A stretch of 64,000 nucleotides of DNA from contig NZ_SGXF01000001.1 of assembly GCF_004216775.1 (NCBI RefSeq), forward strand, positions 112,828 to 176,827, in the 5' to 3' direction. The notes under the pieces were generated by a model. It saw only the letters and a program-made list of their open reading frames with translations, ran no database searches and was not told the DNA's origin. Made by a program: the position numbers and the translations under genes. This stretch comes from Cuneatibacter caecimuris. Its GTDB lineage: Bacteria; Bacillota; Clostridia; Lachnospirales; Lachnospiraceae. Each line of letters opens with the position of its first letter. The stretch's first letter is position 1. Below are positions 1 to 8,275 of the stretch, one piece after another.

Positions 1-1
1 C

Positions 2-1057
2 AGGCAGGGGGAAAAGGGCGGCACTGGAGCCGACGGCCCCACCGGACCTACCGGGCCCCAGGGTGATAAAGGCGACACTGGCGCCGATGGGGCCACTGGG
101 CCTACCGGCCTGCAAGGCGAAAGGGGCGTCACTGGGGCTGATGGTCCCACTGGGCCCACCGGGCCTACCGGTCTGCAGGGGGAAAAGGGCGGCACTGGAG
201 CCGACGGCCCCACCGGACCTACCGGGCCCCAGGGTGATAAAGGCGACACTGGCGCCGATGGGGCCACTGGACCTACCGGTCTGCAAGGCGAAAGGGGCGT
301 CACTGGGGCTGATGGTCCCACTGGGCCCACCGGGCCCACCGGTTTGCAGGGGGAAAAGGGCGGCACTGGAGCCGACGGCCCCACCGGACCTACCGGGCCC
401 CAGGGTGATAAAGGCGACACTGGAGCCGATGGGGCCACTGGGCCTACCGGCCTGCAAGGCGAAAGGGGCGTCACTGGACCTGCAGGCCCCACCGGACCTA
501 CCGGGCCCACCGGGCCTCAGGGTATAGCAGGCCAGACCGGTCCCGCCCCTGATATTGCAGTAGCGGAGAATACTCCAACCAGCTACAAGATCAGCTTTCA
601 AAGTGGCAGTCAGAATTTAACCAGTCCCAACCTATATGTATCCCCAATCACTTATCATTCTGACTTATCTAAGTTGAACAGCTTTATTGATATTCCGTTG
701 GAAAACCTGATTCTCTCTGTGCAGAATATATCCACATCTGCAGTAAAAATTACGATTCGCCCAAAGGATACCACAGTTCCTGTGCTGTGCGATATACGCA
801 GAACAAGCATTTATGGACTTGGGACCATTGAAGTTCAGAAACTTGATAACACTCAGATTACTTCCCGCGTTTCACTGGATGATGTTCTGTACAGTGATTC
901 TCAGGAAGAACACTGGATGAAAATTCGCCAGCAGAATCCGGCTACCAGTCTCTGGGCCTTATGTGAGGTACACACGTTTGTATCAAAAAACGGCGCCCGG
1001 ACTTCTGTATGGGTCAACTGGCTCGAATATAATGTTTCCTATCCTGTTCCTCAGTAA
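2..1057 (+). CDS. Collagen-like surface protein, 5' end outside window
   Basis: The reading frame is open from the second base, so the N-terminus lies upstream. About 180 visible residues are uninterrupted Gly-X-Y triplets rich in GPTGPTG, GDKGDTG and GERGVTG. A non-collagenous C-terminal domain of about 170 residues follows, from roughly nt 544. This architecture matches BclA-like exosporium or spore-surface filament proteins of Firmicutes, where the triplets form a triple-helical stalk and the C-terminal domain is exposed; the exact role here is inferred. The triplet region is built from a 171-bp tandem repeat and is probably length-variable. The gene converges on a second collagen-like gene, with stop codons 27 bp apart. 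I do not recognise the C-terminal domain family. Confidence 0.85.
   Translation, partial: RQGEKGGTGADGPTGPTGPQGDKGDTGADGATGPTGLQGERGVTGADGPTGPTGPTGLQGEKGGTGADGPTGPTGPQGDKGDTGADGATGPTGLQGERGVTGADGPTGPTGPTGLQGEKGGTGADGPTGPTGPQGDKGDTGADGATGPTGLQGERGVTGPAGPTGPTGPTGPQGIAGQTGPAPDIAVAENTPTSYKISFQSGSQNLTSPNLYVSPITYHSDLSKLNSFIDIPLENLILSVQNISTSAVKITIRPKDTTVPVLCDIRRTSIYGLGTIEVQKLDNTQITSRVSLDDVLYSDSQEEHWMKIRQQNPATSLWALCEVHTFVSKNGARTSVWVNWLEYNVSYPVPQ
5..478 (+). repeat. 171-bp tandem repeat in collagen-like gene
   Basis: Near-identical units begin at 5, 176 and 347, each 171 bp (57 codons, 19 Gly-X-Y triplets). The third unit diverges after about 478. Because the period is a multiple of three, gain or loss of a unit keeps the frame and only changes stalk length. 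More copies may lie upstream of the window. Confidence 0.9.
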
Positions 1058-1084
1058 GCCCCGGGGAATCAACAATTTCAGTTT

Positions 1085-1612
1085 TTAATGGGGGAGCGGA
1101 TGAATAATTGAAGCGGTGGCTCCTGTGGGGCCTGCAACACCGCGAATCCCCTGTTCCCCTTGCATTCCCTGGATTCCCTGGACCCCCTGGGGTCCGGAAG
1201 GACCAGTCGGGCCTACAGGACCAGTGGGGCCCGCAGGGCCGGTGGGACCTCTCATACCAGTGACTCCGGCAGCACCTGCAGGACCCTGAGCGCCAGCCGG
1301 TCCTGCAGGACCGGTGGGGCCTCTCTCCCCAGGCACTCCCTGAGAACCGGTGGGGCCAGTAGGACCTGATGGTCCGGCCGGCCCCGTGGGACCTCTCATA
1401 CCAGTGACTCCGGCAGCACCTGCAGGACCCTGAGCGCCAGTCGGGCCTGCAGGACCGGTAGGGCCAGTAGGGCCGGTGGGGCCGGTGGGGCCGGTAATTC
1501 CTCCCTGACAGGGAGGCGCCGGAGGCGGGCAGGGAGGCGGGGCGCAGCAGCTGCACTTTCTTCCTCCGCACCCGCAGCAGTTTCCGTATTCTCCATTATA
1601 ACAATCAAACAT
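1085..1612 (-). CDS. Cys-rich N-terminus collagen-like protein, short C-terminus
   Basis: A protein of 175 residues. The first 35 or so residues are rich in Cys and Pro ([19 protein letters not shown]). About 130 residues of GPTGPTG/GPAGAQG triplets follow, and the protein ends abruptly after [13 protein letters not shown] chose the ATG at 1612 because AGGAG (1622-1626) is 9 nt upstream; the TTG/ATG codons at 1621 and 1618 are too close. Within the triplets a stretch of about 50 bp is repeated 144 bp apart (from 1244 and 1388). The family usually has a globular domain after a GATAS-type junction, and here it is absent, so the gene may be 3'-truncated. A spore or cell-surface location is inferred from family resemblance. 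Confidence 0.75.
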   Translation of the reverse strand: MFDCYNGEYGNCCGCGGRKCSCCAPPPCPPPAPPCQGGITGPTGPTGPTGPTGPAGPTGAQGPAGAAGVTGMRGPTGPAGPSGPTGPTGSQGVPGERGPTGPAGPAGAQGPAGAAGVTGMRGPTGPAGPTGPVGPTGPSGPQGVQGIQGMQGEQGIRGVAGPTGATASIIHPLPH

Positions 1613-1843
1613 CAACATCAACTCCTGTTCTTATTACTGGCAAATCTTTTGCCTCTGTTTCATTTTATGACAACAGAAGGCAAGCTGTGCTCCTGTTACA
1701 GTCATAAAACACGAAGCGCATTGCCGCACCTGCAGCTCTATTGATTGCAGGCAGATGCTGTAAAGGCCCGCGATGAAAAACCGCAGGCCTTTTCTGTTCC
1801 GGCTATTCCGGGTGAGACGATCCATGGAAATATACCGGTGATT

Positions 1844-2416
1844 TTATACCGGTGCAAAGCCGAAATAGCTTAGCAGGCCATTGTAAATTCCCCAGGCAAA
1901 TCCCCTCTGATCGTCCCGCAATTTTTGCGCGTCAGAAGCATTGCTCAAATATCCCAGTTCCACCAGCACAGCCGGCATGGCAGTCCTGCGCAGAACATAA
2001 AGGGAAGGATTCAGACGCACGCCGTTGTCCCTGGTGCCCACGCGCTCCACAATGCCTTCCAGAATATGCTGAGCCAGCCAGTAGGATTGTGAATTCTCTC
2101 TGTAAACATAGACTTCGCTGCCGTTGATGGCAGGATTTGTATTGGAATTGCAGTGGATGCTGATAAAATAGTCTGCCGGCCAGGTATTAGCCATATTGAC
2201 GCGGGCCTGCAGGCTGGTGGCATTGCTGGTTCCAAGTACTGCATCCGGGGAGGTTCTTGAAACACGCGCAACAAACCTGTAATCATCGTTGAGCAGGCTT
2301 GCCAGATAGATCCCTACATTATAGGTGACGTCCTGTTCCCGCAGGCCGTTTCCTTCCGCTCCAGTATTTGGCCCGCTTGGATTATGGCCCTGATCAATAA
2401 AAATCCGAATTGCCAA
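1844..2416 (-). CDS. N-acetylmuramoyl-L-alanine amidase (Amidase_3)
   Basis: A 190-residue single-domain cell-wall hydrolase that cleaves the bond between N-acetylmuramic acid and L-alanine in peptidoglycan. It shows the Amidase_3 zinc-site pattern: DQGH at the N-terminus, a Glu in the following GAEGNGLRE stretch, SIHCNS in the middle, and the catalytic VELGYLSN near the C-terminus. No signal peptide or cell-wall-binding repeat is visible, which fits sporulation/germination or phage-like stand-alone amidases. A GGAGG-type ribosome site precedes the ATG. It is transcribed toward the Cys-rich collagen gene, about 230 bp upstream of it. Confidence 0.88.
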   Translation of the reverse strand: MAIRIFIDQGHNPSGPNTGAEGNGLREQDVTYNVGIYLASLLNDDYRFVARVSRTSPDAVLGTSNATSLQARVNMANTWPADYFISIHCNSNTNPAINGSEVYVYRENSQSYWLAQHILEGIVERVGTRDNGVRLNPSLYVLRRTAMPAVLVELGYLSNASDAQKLRDDQRGFAWGIYNGLLSYFGFAPV

Positions 2417-2552
2417 AACTCCGCCTCCTGATCGATTTTACTTTATCTTATTCCATCAGGTTTCCGGTAGTGCCTTATCAGCCCCATGGAAATAAAATTT
2501 AAAAACCGGCGCACACTATTCCCAGCAGGAATTAAATCAGAGGAGGTTCGGA

Positions 2553-2924
2553 ATGAATGATTTTTCAGCGTATATAAAACAGCTTACCGACGAACGGCAG
2601 CGGGTTCGCACGGAAGAGGTATTAGATTGGGTCAGCAGCCATTTTTCAAATCTGGAACCAAGAATTGCATGGAATCAGCCCATGTTCACGGATCACGGCA
2701 CATTTATTATAGGCTTCAGTGCATCCCGCAATCATCTGTCTGTTTCTCCGGAGCAGGCGGGAATGGCACAATTTCAAGAAAAAATTGCAAAAGCCGGGTA
2801 CGGCCAGAGCAAAATGCTTTTTCGAATCAGGTGGGATGAACCAGTAAATTATACTCTGCTGGAACAAATAATCCGCTTTAATTGTATGGATAAAGCGGAA
2901 TGCACGACTTTTTGGAGAAAATAG
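2553..2924 (+). CDS. DUF1801 / YdhG-like protein
   Basis: A 123-residue cytoplasmic protein resembling the YdhG/Fra-like DUF1801 fold, sometimes called an iron chaperone. It has an N-terminal helical part (YIKQL...RVRTEEVLDWV), a central WNQPMFTDHGTFIIGFSASRNHLSVSP strand core, and a C-terminal YGQSKMLFRIRWDEPVNY segment. AGAGGAGG lies 9-10 nt before the ATG. The family's function is poorly established. The gene stands alone between the amidase and a small minus-strand ORF. Confidence 0.75.
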   Translation: MNDFSAYIKQLTDERQRVRTEEVLDWVSSHFSNLEPRIAWNQPMFTDHGTFIIGFSASRNHLSVSPEQAGMAQFQEKIAKAGYGQSKMLFRIRWDEPVNYTLLEQIIRFNCMDKAECTTFWRK

Positions 2925-2990
2925 AAAGGACATCCGTTTTATAGCACAAGTCCATTCATAATAGACTTTTGCTGAATAAAGAGATTCACA

Positions 2991-3233
2991 TTAAGATGTT
3001 TCTACAATAACATTCATCAGCCCAGCATCAAAGGCTGTTTCGTCATGATTTATCGCAATCAGTGAAGACATTGAAGGTCTTTTAAGCTGCTTATAATCAT
3101 TTTGAAACTTTTCAATAGCGAGGTTTGTATATTCATAAATTCCATCCAAATGTTCTATCCATATTTCACCGCCGTTGAAAAAAGTTTTTGTATATAGTTT
3201 ATTTACCCCTGCAAATCCCTTAGCTTTTTGCAC
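2991..3233 (-). CDS. Small protein of unknown function
   Basis: An 80-residue ORF that I do not recognise. It starts with GTG at 3233; the overlapping ATG at 3235 is in another frame and meets a stop after ten codons, so the strong GGAGGA site at about 3238-3244 supports the GTG. The sequence is hydrophilic and mixed (GGEIWIEHLDGIYEYTNLAIEKF), with no membrane segment. It lies at the edge of an AT-rich accessory island, so it may be a truncated remnant. Confidence 0.5.
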   Translation of the reverse strand: MQKAKGFAGVNKLYTKTFFNGGEIWIEHLDGIYEYTNLAIEKFQNDYKQLKRPSMSSLIAINHDETAFDAGLMNVIVETS

Positions 3234-3309
3234 ATTATCCTCCTTTCAAAAACCTCTGCATGTTCCCTGCCAATTTTATTAAAACTCGAAGCAATAAGCA
3301 GATGCTTAA

Positions 3310-3465
3310 TCACTAACCAGCCATGTTTTTGATTTTTCCATAAAGGAATTTGACTACAACACAGAGGTGGAACTTGTCAATCTTATTGCAGGCACAGTAG
3401 CAAATACCACGCCAGCAGGAACCCCACAAAATCATAATAACCAGCTGTCACAAAGTAAAAAATAA
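3310..3465 (+). pseudogene. Possible gene remnant before the RES gene
   Basis: An open stretch with no start codon reads like real protein (VFDFSIKEFDYNTEVELVNL...TPAGTPQNHNNQLSQ) and ends with TAA at 3463-3465. There is no upstream continuation in frame. I read it as the 3' tail of a lost gene, consistent with other fragments on the far side of the RES gene. The family is not recognised. Confidence 0.3.
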
Positions 3466-3482
3466 GTAACTGCTGATTTGAT

Positions 3483-3511
3483 TTGCTAATAGTATTGAAT
3501 AGCTGTATAAT
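3483..3511 (+). promoter_or_regulatory. SigA-type promoter of the RES gene
   Basis: TTGCTA (3483-3488), a 17-bp spacer, then a consensus TATAAT (3506-3511), about 35-40 bp before the start of the RES-domain gene. Confidence 0.6.
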
Positions 3512-3551
3512 ATCCCTATAAATTAGAATTTGCAAGGGAGAATGTTTGTTG

Positions 3552-4439
3552 ATGGCACAAGTAAATCTGAAAGAAGCATATGTTAAATACCTTAATAGTT
3601 TAAATAGTGGATGCAATGATGAGATTGAAAAAACAAAATATAGCCTACTATTGGAAGCTTCTAACTTTCTTGAAGTAATTGCTAATTATGTTACATTATA
3701 TAAATTTGGATTGAAATATGATTTTGGTAAAAGTATTATCCCCAGAGGAACTAAGTTATACCGTATTAGATGTTATGAAGATAATACCGATTTTTCAAAT
3801 CCAAATCAATGGAAAGCACCGCCACATAAACCACAAAATAGAGCAAATATTAAAGGACAGGAGGCACTATATTTAGGAAGCACAGAAACAATTTGTTTAT
3901 TAGAAGCTCATATAAAAAAAGATGATAAATATGCATTGGGAATTTATGAAGCCACAGCGAATATCGAAGTTGGAGGTTATCTGGCATATCATACAAACAA
4001 CATGCTTCAAAACTTGGCTGGAATGATTTTAAATGCTTTTTTGATAGCACCATCGCGTAGTTCAAGAAATGAAGAGTTATTTTCTTATTTAGATTCTCAT
4101 TATGGTTTATTAGCATTAGATGATTTAGCGGACATAAATGAGGTAATTGAAAATAGTGCATTAGAACTCCCTATGAAATTTGGAGTATTAAATCAACTTG
4201 ATAAATATTACAATCTCACAAATCAATTATGCAATATTCTTTCAGAAGATACTCCTGATGGCATAAGGTATAGTTCATGTTATCTTCCTATGGAAACTGT
4301 GGGTATAGAGTGTTCCGATTTTAATATTGTTTTGTATAGTGGAGGAATTTCTAAGGTTAAGCTAATTGACTATAAAATCAAAACCAATGTAAATGATTTT
4401 GATTATACAGATTTGCTAAAAATTATTTTAAACGGTTAA
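3552..4439 (+). CDS. RES-domain protein (toxin-like NAD-degrading family)
   Basis: A 295-residue, AT-rich gene. The RES signature is visible: Arg in KLYRIR (R71), Glu in the ETICLLE stretch (E118), and Ser in IRYSSCY (S241/S242), with the ALYLGSTE core between them. In characterised toxin-antitoxin systems RES toxins degrade NAD+ by phosphorolysis. This protein is longer than the typical toxin because of a helical N-terminal part of about 60 residues. No Xre-type antitoxin gene is adjacent, so it may be solitary, or a non-toxin RES protein. Start: GGGAG (3536-3540) serves either the TTG at 3546 or the ATG at 3552; I prefer the ATG. It has its own promoter and is flanked by remnants, which suggests acquisition. 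Confidence 0.75.
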   Translation: MAQVNLKEAYVKYLNSLNSGCNDEIEKTKYSLLLEASNFLEVIANYVTLYKFGLKYDFGKSIIPRGTKLYRIRCYEDNTDFSNPNQWKAPPHKPQNRANIKGQEALYLGSTETICLLEAHIKKDDKYALGIYEATANIEVGGYLAYHTNNMLQNLAGMILNAFLIAPSRSSRNEELFSYLDSHYGLLALDDLADINEVIENSALELPMKFGVLNQLDKYYNLTNQLCNILSEDTPDGIRYSSCYLPMETVGIECSDFNIVLYSGGISKVKLIDYKIKTNVNDFDYTDLLKIILNG

Positions 4440-4559
4440 TGACAGTTAAATTCCAGTTTTTCTATAACTTCATATTAAATACCACAAGCAGTTAGTCTAT
4501 ATGACTGATTGCTTTTTTCATGCCAAGTAAGGAAAATTTATAGTATTTTACAAATATAA

Positions 4560-4676
4560 AAGAAAGCGTATCAGAGCCAGCGGCAAGTCTATTGTAGCGA
4601 CTGGTATCTGTGTACTGGTCGCTTTTCTGTATTACCTCTTCTGCTATGGCTATTACAAACAGCTCATACACCGCTA
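4560..4676 (+). pseudogene. Membrane-protein fragment, likely mobile-element remnant
   Basis: A short open stretch with a basic KRKRIRASGK patch, one hydrophobic segment (ATGICVLVAFLYYLF) and a stop. No start codon or ribosome site is visible. It looks like the C-terminal membrane anchor of a lost protein such as those in clostridial conjugative elements; that origin is inference. Confidence 0.35.
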
Positions 4677-4680
4677 AAAG

Positions 4681-5221
4681 TTGGCACGTATTATTTTAGA
4701 TAATGGCTGGTATGAAGTAGTGACAACACAGGGAAACAGCTCTTTCACTGACCTGCAATCCAGTAAGTCAAAAGGGATCAAGACCTACTCTTGCAGTTGG
4801 AAGATAAGCTGGAAAGCGGTCTGTATTGTGAGCTGACCGACAAGCTATTGTATGACGGCTGCGTGGAATATACCCTGCTCTATGACATGATAGCAAACCG
4901 CATTTCCATAGCGGAAGTACAGGCAGAAAACTGGGGCTTGCGGTTGATGAAAAATCTTGTCTGGGAGTATGACGCTCTCCCCCATGCCCTTATCTGTGAG
5001 GAACTGGTGGCGGTCAGACGTATTCTATCTTGACTATCATTGAAGCCATATTGCGTACTAATGCTGTCCTGTATATCCTTGACCCGAAGAACGCCGGCCT
5101 TACGGACTTGGGAACGGTCATGGATAAGGTTTTCTTTGAAAACCTTGTTTTGATTTCTTTTGTGAGAAAGAATATCACTGGCATGCTTCCCCGCCTGAGG
5201 CGTTTCGCACCAGCGACGTAA
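4681..5221 (+). pseudogene. Decayed, frameshifted coding remnants
   Basis: Three open stretches follow each other in different frames without a credible start: ARIILDNGWYEVV... (4681-4833), LEDKLESGLYCELTDKLL... to EELVAVRR (4791-5033), and IIEAILRTNAVLYILDPKN... (5030-5221). Together they look like one or two former genes broken by frameshifts. I cannot name the family. Base composition is richer in G+C than the RES gene next to them, so the island is a patchwork. Nothing codes convincingly in the remaining 4440-4560 and 5222-5358. Confidence 0.35.
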
Positions 5222-5358
5222 TTCCTTACGCCGCAGTGCGATTCTCCGTAGGTTTATTTAACTTGTCACCCGATGAAGAGTATTTTTCAATTATATGAGT
5301 ATTTAGATCAGTCCTCAGCGGGAAACACCCATTTTCTCAAATTTAATTTTTTAGACAA

Positions 5359-5388
5359 CAAACAAGCCTGCAAATGCAGGCTTGTTTG
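5359..5388 (-). terminator. Terminator-like hairpin after tRNA-Leu
   Basis: A perfect 13-bp stem (5359-5371 with 5376-5388) and an AAAT loop. On the minus strand it lies 30 nt beyond the tRNA 3' end, and the second arm runs into a T-rich TTGTTTGTTGT stretch. Confidence 0.6.
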
Positions 5389-5418
5389 CTGAACATATTT
5401 TGTATTGACTTATTATGA

Positions 5419-5500
5419 TGCCGATGGCCGGACTCGAACCGGCACGGTGTTACCCGCTTGATTTTGAGTCAAGTGCGTCTGCCAATTCCGCCACATCGGC
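5419..5500 (-). tRNA. tRNA-Leu (anticodon CAA)
   Basis: An 82-nt class II tRNA. The acceptor arms GCCGATG / CATCGGC pair fully with discriminator A. The anticodon stem CTTGA/TCAAG encloses the loop CTCAAAA, giving anticodon CAA (reads UUG). The GGTTCGAGTCC T-arm and an extended variable arm are present. CCA is not encoded. The decayed island 3.2-5.3 kb sits at its 3' side. Confidence 0.95.
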
Positions 5501-5580
5501 TCCTCAAACAACGGTAGTTATTTTAGCATATTTTCCGGCCGAACGCAAGCATAATTTTTTATTTTTTCAATACAGCCTGT

Positions 5581-5973
5581 TTATTCTGTCTCATAAGGCC
5601 AGGTATTGATCCCACCAAATTCATATATTTCTGTATAGCCCAGTTCGGCCAAAGCCTTTGACGCAGCTTTGCTGCGGTTTCCGCTGCGGCAGTATACCAG
5701 TACAACCGAATCCTTTTCCGGAATCACGGTAGCAGCGCTGGTTTCATCAATGGTTCCCACCGGCAGCAGCACGGCTCCCGGAATGTGGCCGCTGTCATAT
5801 TCGTCCTTCTCCCGGACGTCCAGAATAACCACATCCTGCTGTTCCATCATCTGTTTCGCCTTTTCCTGCGTGATTTGCTGATATCCGCTCTGTTTCACAG
5901 TATTTCCTCCGCATCCGCTGCATAATAATAAAACCGCCATAAAACCACATAATAAACGCTTCATCTGAATCAC
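5581..5973 (-). CDS. Rhodanese-domain lipoprotein
   Basis: 130 residues with an N-terminal lipoprotein signal (KRLLCGFMAVLLLCSGC; lipobox Cys at about position 21). A single rhodanese domain follows, with DVREKDEYDSGHIPGA and the active-site loop CRSGNRS, whose Cys would carry a persulfide in sulfurtransferases. It is predicted to be anchored on the outer face of the membrane; the substrate is unknown. Its ATG overlaps the stop of the upstream alcohol dehydrogenase by 4 bp (ATGA), so the two are translationally coupled. Confidence 0.85.
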   Translation of the reverse strand: MIQMKRLLCGFMAVLLLCSGCGGNTVKQSGYQQITQEKAKQMMEQQDVVILDVREKDEYDSGHIPGAVLLPVGTIDETSAATVIPEKDSVVLVYCRSGNRSKAASKALAELGYTEIYEFGGINTWPYETE

Positions 5974-7016
5974 TCTCCCTCATCCGCAGTAATTGCAATT
6001 TTGATCACACCGTCCAGCTTATTTTCAAAAATACGATAGGCCTCTTCAATCTGGCGCAGCGGGTAAGTATGGGTGATCAAAGGTGTGGTATCAATTTTTC
6101 CAGACTCGATCAGTCTGAGGATTTCATCACATCTGCAGCCGTCCACGCCTCCGGTTTTAAAAATCAGATTCTTTCCGTACATCTCAGGAAGAGGAAGCGC
6201 CTGCGCTTCTTCATAGAGCGCAACAACAGTTACAACCGCATTGGGGCGCGCGCATTCCCATGCCATTTTAAAAGTGTCCTTTCCTCCGGCCACTTCCAGC
6301 ACTGCGTCCGCTCCATTGTGGCAGCTGTGTTCTTTTACAAATTCCAGGACATTTTCAGGACCAACGGTCAGGACTTCCGGATAATTTTTCCGGACAAATT
6401 GGAGCCTCTGTTCATCCTTGTCACAGACAATAATCCGCTTCGGCTCCATCAGTCTCACGCACTGCAGCGTGCAGATACCAGTGGGCCCTGCTCCGATCAC
6501 CAGCACTGTATCACTGTTCCTGATTTCGGAAATCTGTGCCGCCCAATAGCCTGTCGCCAGCACATCTCCTACGAACAGCGCCTGTTCATCGGTGACTGAA
6601 TCTGGAATCTTGTTGAGCCCCTGGTCCGCATAAGGCACCCGGACATACTCAGCCTGTCCGCCGTCGATACGGCAGCCCAAAGCCCAGCCTCCATTTTCGT
6701 CCGTACAATTATTGACCCAGCCATTTTTGCAGAAAAAGCACTGGCCGCAGAATGTCTCTACGTTCACTGTCACCCGGTCTCCGGGCTTCACAGAGGCCAC
6801 AGCAGCCCCCACCGCTTCCACCACTCCAACCATCTCGTGCCCCACTGTAATCCCCGGAACAGCTTTCGGCACGCTCCCATGCTTAATGTGCAGGTCGCTG
6901 GTGCAGATGCTCCCCAGCGTGACCCGGACGATCGCATCTCTGTCATTTTGCAGAACAGGCTTCGGTTTCTCCACCAGCTGAAATTTTCCCTTTTCGATAT
7001 AAGTACAGGCAAGCAT
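5970..7016 (-). CDS. Zinc-dependent medium-chain alcohol dehydrogenase
   Basis: 348 residues. It is an MDR-family NAD(P)-dependent dehydrogenase with the catalytic zinc site (GSICTSDLHIKHG, VGHEMVG), structural zinc cysteines in CGQCFFCKNGWVNNC, and a Rossmann motif VIGAGPTGI. The start at 7016 is preceded by GAGAGGA at good spacing; a longer frame to 7100 lacks a ribosome site and runs into the promoter. The order of zinc motifs resembles sorbitol/threonine-dehydrogenase-like enzymes, but the substrate cannot be read from the sequence. It forms a two-gene operon with the rhodanese lipoprotein. Confidence 0.88.
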   Translation of the reverse strand: MLACTYIEKGKFQLVEKPKPVLQNDRDAIVRVTLGSICTSDLHIKHGSVPKAVPGITVGHEMVGVVEAVGAAVASVKPGDRVTVNVETFCGQCFFCKNGWVNNCTDENGGWALGCRIDGGQAEYVRVPYADQGLNKIPDSVTDEQALFVGDVLATGYWAAQISEIRNSDTVLVIGAGPTGICTLQCVRLMEPKRIIVCDKDEQRLQFVRKNYPEVLTVGPENVLEFVKEHSCHNGADAVLEVAGGKDTFKMAWECARPNAVVTVVALYEEAQALPLPEMYGKNLIFKTGGVDGCRCDEILRLIESGKIDTTPLITHTYPLRQIEEAYRIFENKLDGVIKIAITADEGE

Positions 7017-7113
7017 ATTATATCCTCTCTTCCACAAAATATCCGTTCCGCCTGAAGGCGCCAGTTTTATAAGCAATCCGGCTTTTAGGCCGTAAGTCAC
7101 TGGATTTATTTAA

Positions 7114-7142
7114 ATTATACATCAACCGGCAACCTTAGGCAA
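7114..7142 (-). promoter_or_regulatory. Promoter of the dehydrogenase-rhodanese operon
   Basis: On the minus strand, TTGCCT (7137-7142), a 17-bp spacer and a perfect TATAAT (7114-7119). It overlaps the upstream end of the alternative long frame, supporting the start at 7016. Confidence 0.65.
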
Positions 7143-7187
7143 GAATGGTTTCCGATCAAAAAAAGAATATAAAAATTTGTCTGCATA

Positions 7188-7196
7188 TGGTACAAT
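7188..7196 (+). promoter_or_regulatory. Extended -10 of the GNAT-like gene
   Basis: TGGTACAAT (TGn plus TACAAT) lies about 35 nt before the start at 7231. No good -35 is visible, which fits an extended -10 promoter. Confidence 0.35.
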
Positions 7197-7230
7197 ACAA
7201 ATAAAAATGATTCTAAAGAAGGAGCCGCTT

Positions 7231-8076
7231 ATGAGAACAGTTGATGTGATCTATTCACCCATTTGTGAGTCCACTGGCGCAATGATTGGAAAATTAAAAC
7301 ATTGGCTGGAAGGGACGGACGTTCAGATAAATATCATCCCGTATCATCTCCGCCCGCAGGAAATGAGTATCGGCCGTAGAATCGATGAAAATTGTTTTAT
7401 AGATGTATATTATTGCAATAAAAAAATTGATACGGTTCCTTTAAACAGAAGCCGGATTTATGATGCGCTTAATATCGAAAAGGATTTTGAAGAACCAGAG
7501 GAAGAAAAAAGCATTGGGAAGGGTCTGGAGAAAGAGCAGTTCAGAACTAAGCTTTATTCAGGTGAAATTCAATTCCTGCCTATTACGCGAGAAAACTGCC
7601 TCACAGAAATGTCCATGTGTTTGTGCAATTATCCTTTTGGAAATCCTCCTGAACGGTATCATAGAGAATGTATTGGACTGAAATCCCAGGTGTTTTCAGA
7701 AGTCTGGAAAACAGAAGAAACTGCAGGTATTTTTGCGCAATATAATGGAAAAGTGATTGGATTATTGGAAGTGCTGCCAAGAGAAATTTTACAGAAATAC
7801 GGTTTTATGACAGGAACTATTGGAAATGATGAGGACTGTTTATCTGTCGGCTGTTATGAAGTGGGTTACGGAATTCCAAGAGCCGAAATGATTGATGAAT
7901 TAATGTGTCATCTGGAAAAAATATATGGCTTATTCCATCGCAAAGTGATTGAAGGGATCGGGATATATGAATGGAGCGAAGGCTTCAATCCGTACTGGGT
8001 TTATGAAAAATATGGATTTCATAAAGTGGAACAGCTATCCGGCAGTGTGATCGTGATGTCCAAAAAAATCCCTTAA
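7231..8076 (+). CDS. GNAT-like acetyltransferase with extra N-terminal domain
   Basis: 281 residues, starting at the ATG with AAGGAG 7-8 nt upstream (an in-frame extension to 7177 crosses the likely -10). The C-terminal half reads like a GNAT fold: AQYNGKVIGLLEVLP strands, YEVGYGIPRAEMIDELM, and a final GFNPYWVYEKYGFHKVEQ typical of the last GNAT motif. The N-terminal about 110 residues (VDVIYSPICESTGAMIGKLKHWLE) resemble a thioredoxin-like or metal-site domain but are not assigned. Substrate unknown; it appears monocistronic. Confidence 0.55.
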   Translation: MRTVDVIYSPICESTGAMIGKLKHWLEGTDVQINIIPYHLRPQEMSIGRRIDENCFIDVYYCNKKIDTVPLNRSRIYDALNIEKDFEEPEEEKSIGKGLEKEQFRTKLYSGEIQFLPITRENCLTEMSMCLCNYPFGNPPERYHRECIGLKSQVFSEVWKTEETAGIFAQYNGKVIGLLEVLPREILQKYGFMTGTIGNDEDCLSVGCYEVGYGIPRAEMIDELMCHLEKIYGLFHRKVIEGIGIYEWSEGFNPYWVYEKYGFHKVEQLSGSVIVMSKKIP

Positions 8077-8084
8077 TCAGCGAT

Positions 8085-8183
8085 GGGCGTTTAAATATTA
8101 AAATCAGCGTTTTAATTGAATTAAAGAAAATATACAACTGCACTTATGATGATTTTTTTGATGGTTTAGATGTTTCATTTTAA
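8085..8183 (+). pseudogene. 3' remnant of an Xre-type regulator gene
   Basis: Immediately after the GNAT-like gene, a 32-codon open stretch (RLNIKISVLIELKKIYNCTY, then DDFFDGL) ends with TAA at 8181-8183. It matches the last helices of Xre/Cro-type HTH proteins (LIKLAKVLNCSLDDLF-like). There is no start codon, so it is a fragment. Confidence 0.4.
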
Positions 8184-8217
8184 TAACAAATTTCTATAAA
8201 AAAATCAGAAAATAAAA

Positions 8218-8246
8218 TTGAATTTTTCATAAACTTCTGGTACAAT
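8218..8246 (+). promoter_or_regulatory. Promoter of the uracil permease-upp operon
   Basis: TTGAAT (8218-8223), 17-bp spacer, TACAAT (8241-8246). The predicted leader is only about 25 nt, so I see no room for a PyrR-type attenuator. Confidence 0.6.
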
Positions 8247-8275
8247 CATATTCAGAAAATTTTAAGGAGGACGAT

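Noticed and set aside
1634-1825. 63-codon ORF between the collagen gene and amidase
   Set aside because: No ribosome site, odd composition, overlaps the upstream region of the collagen gene; likely chance.
3383-3616. 77-codon minus-strand ORF across the RES promoter
   Set aside because: Covers the promoter and start of the RES gene; no ribosome site.
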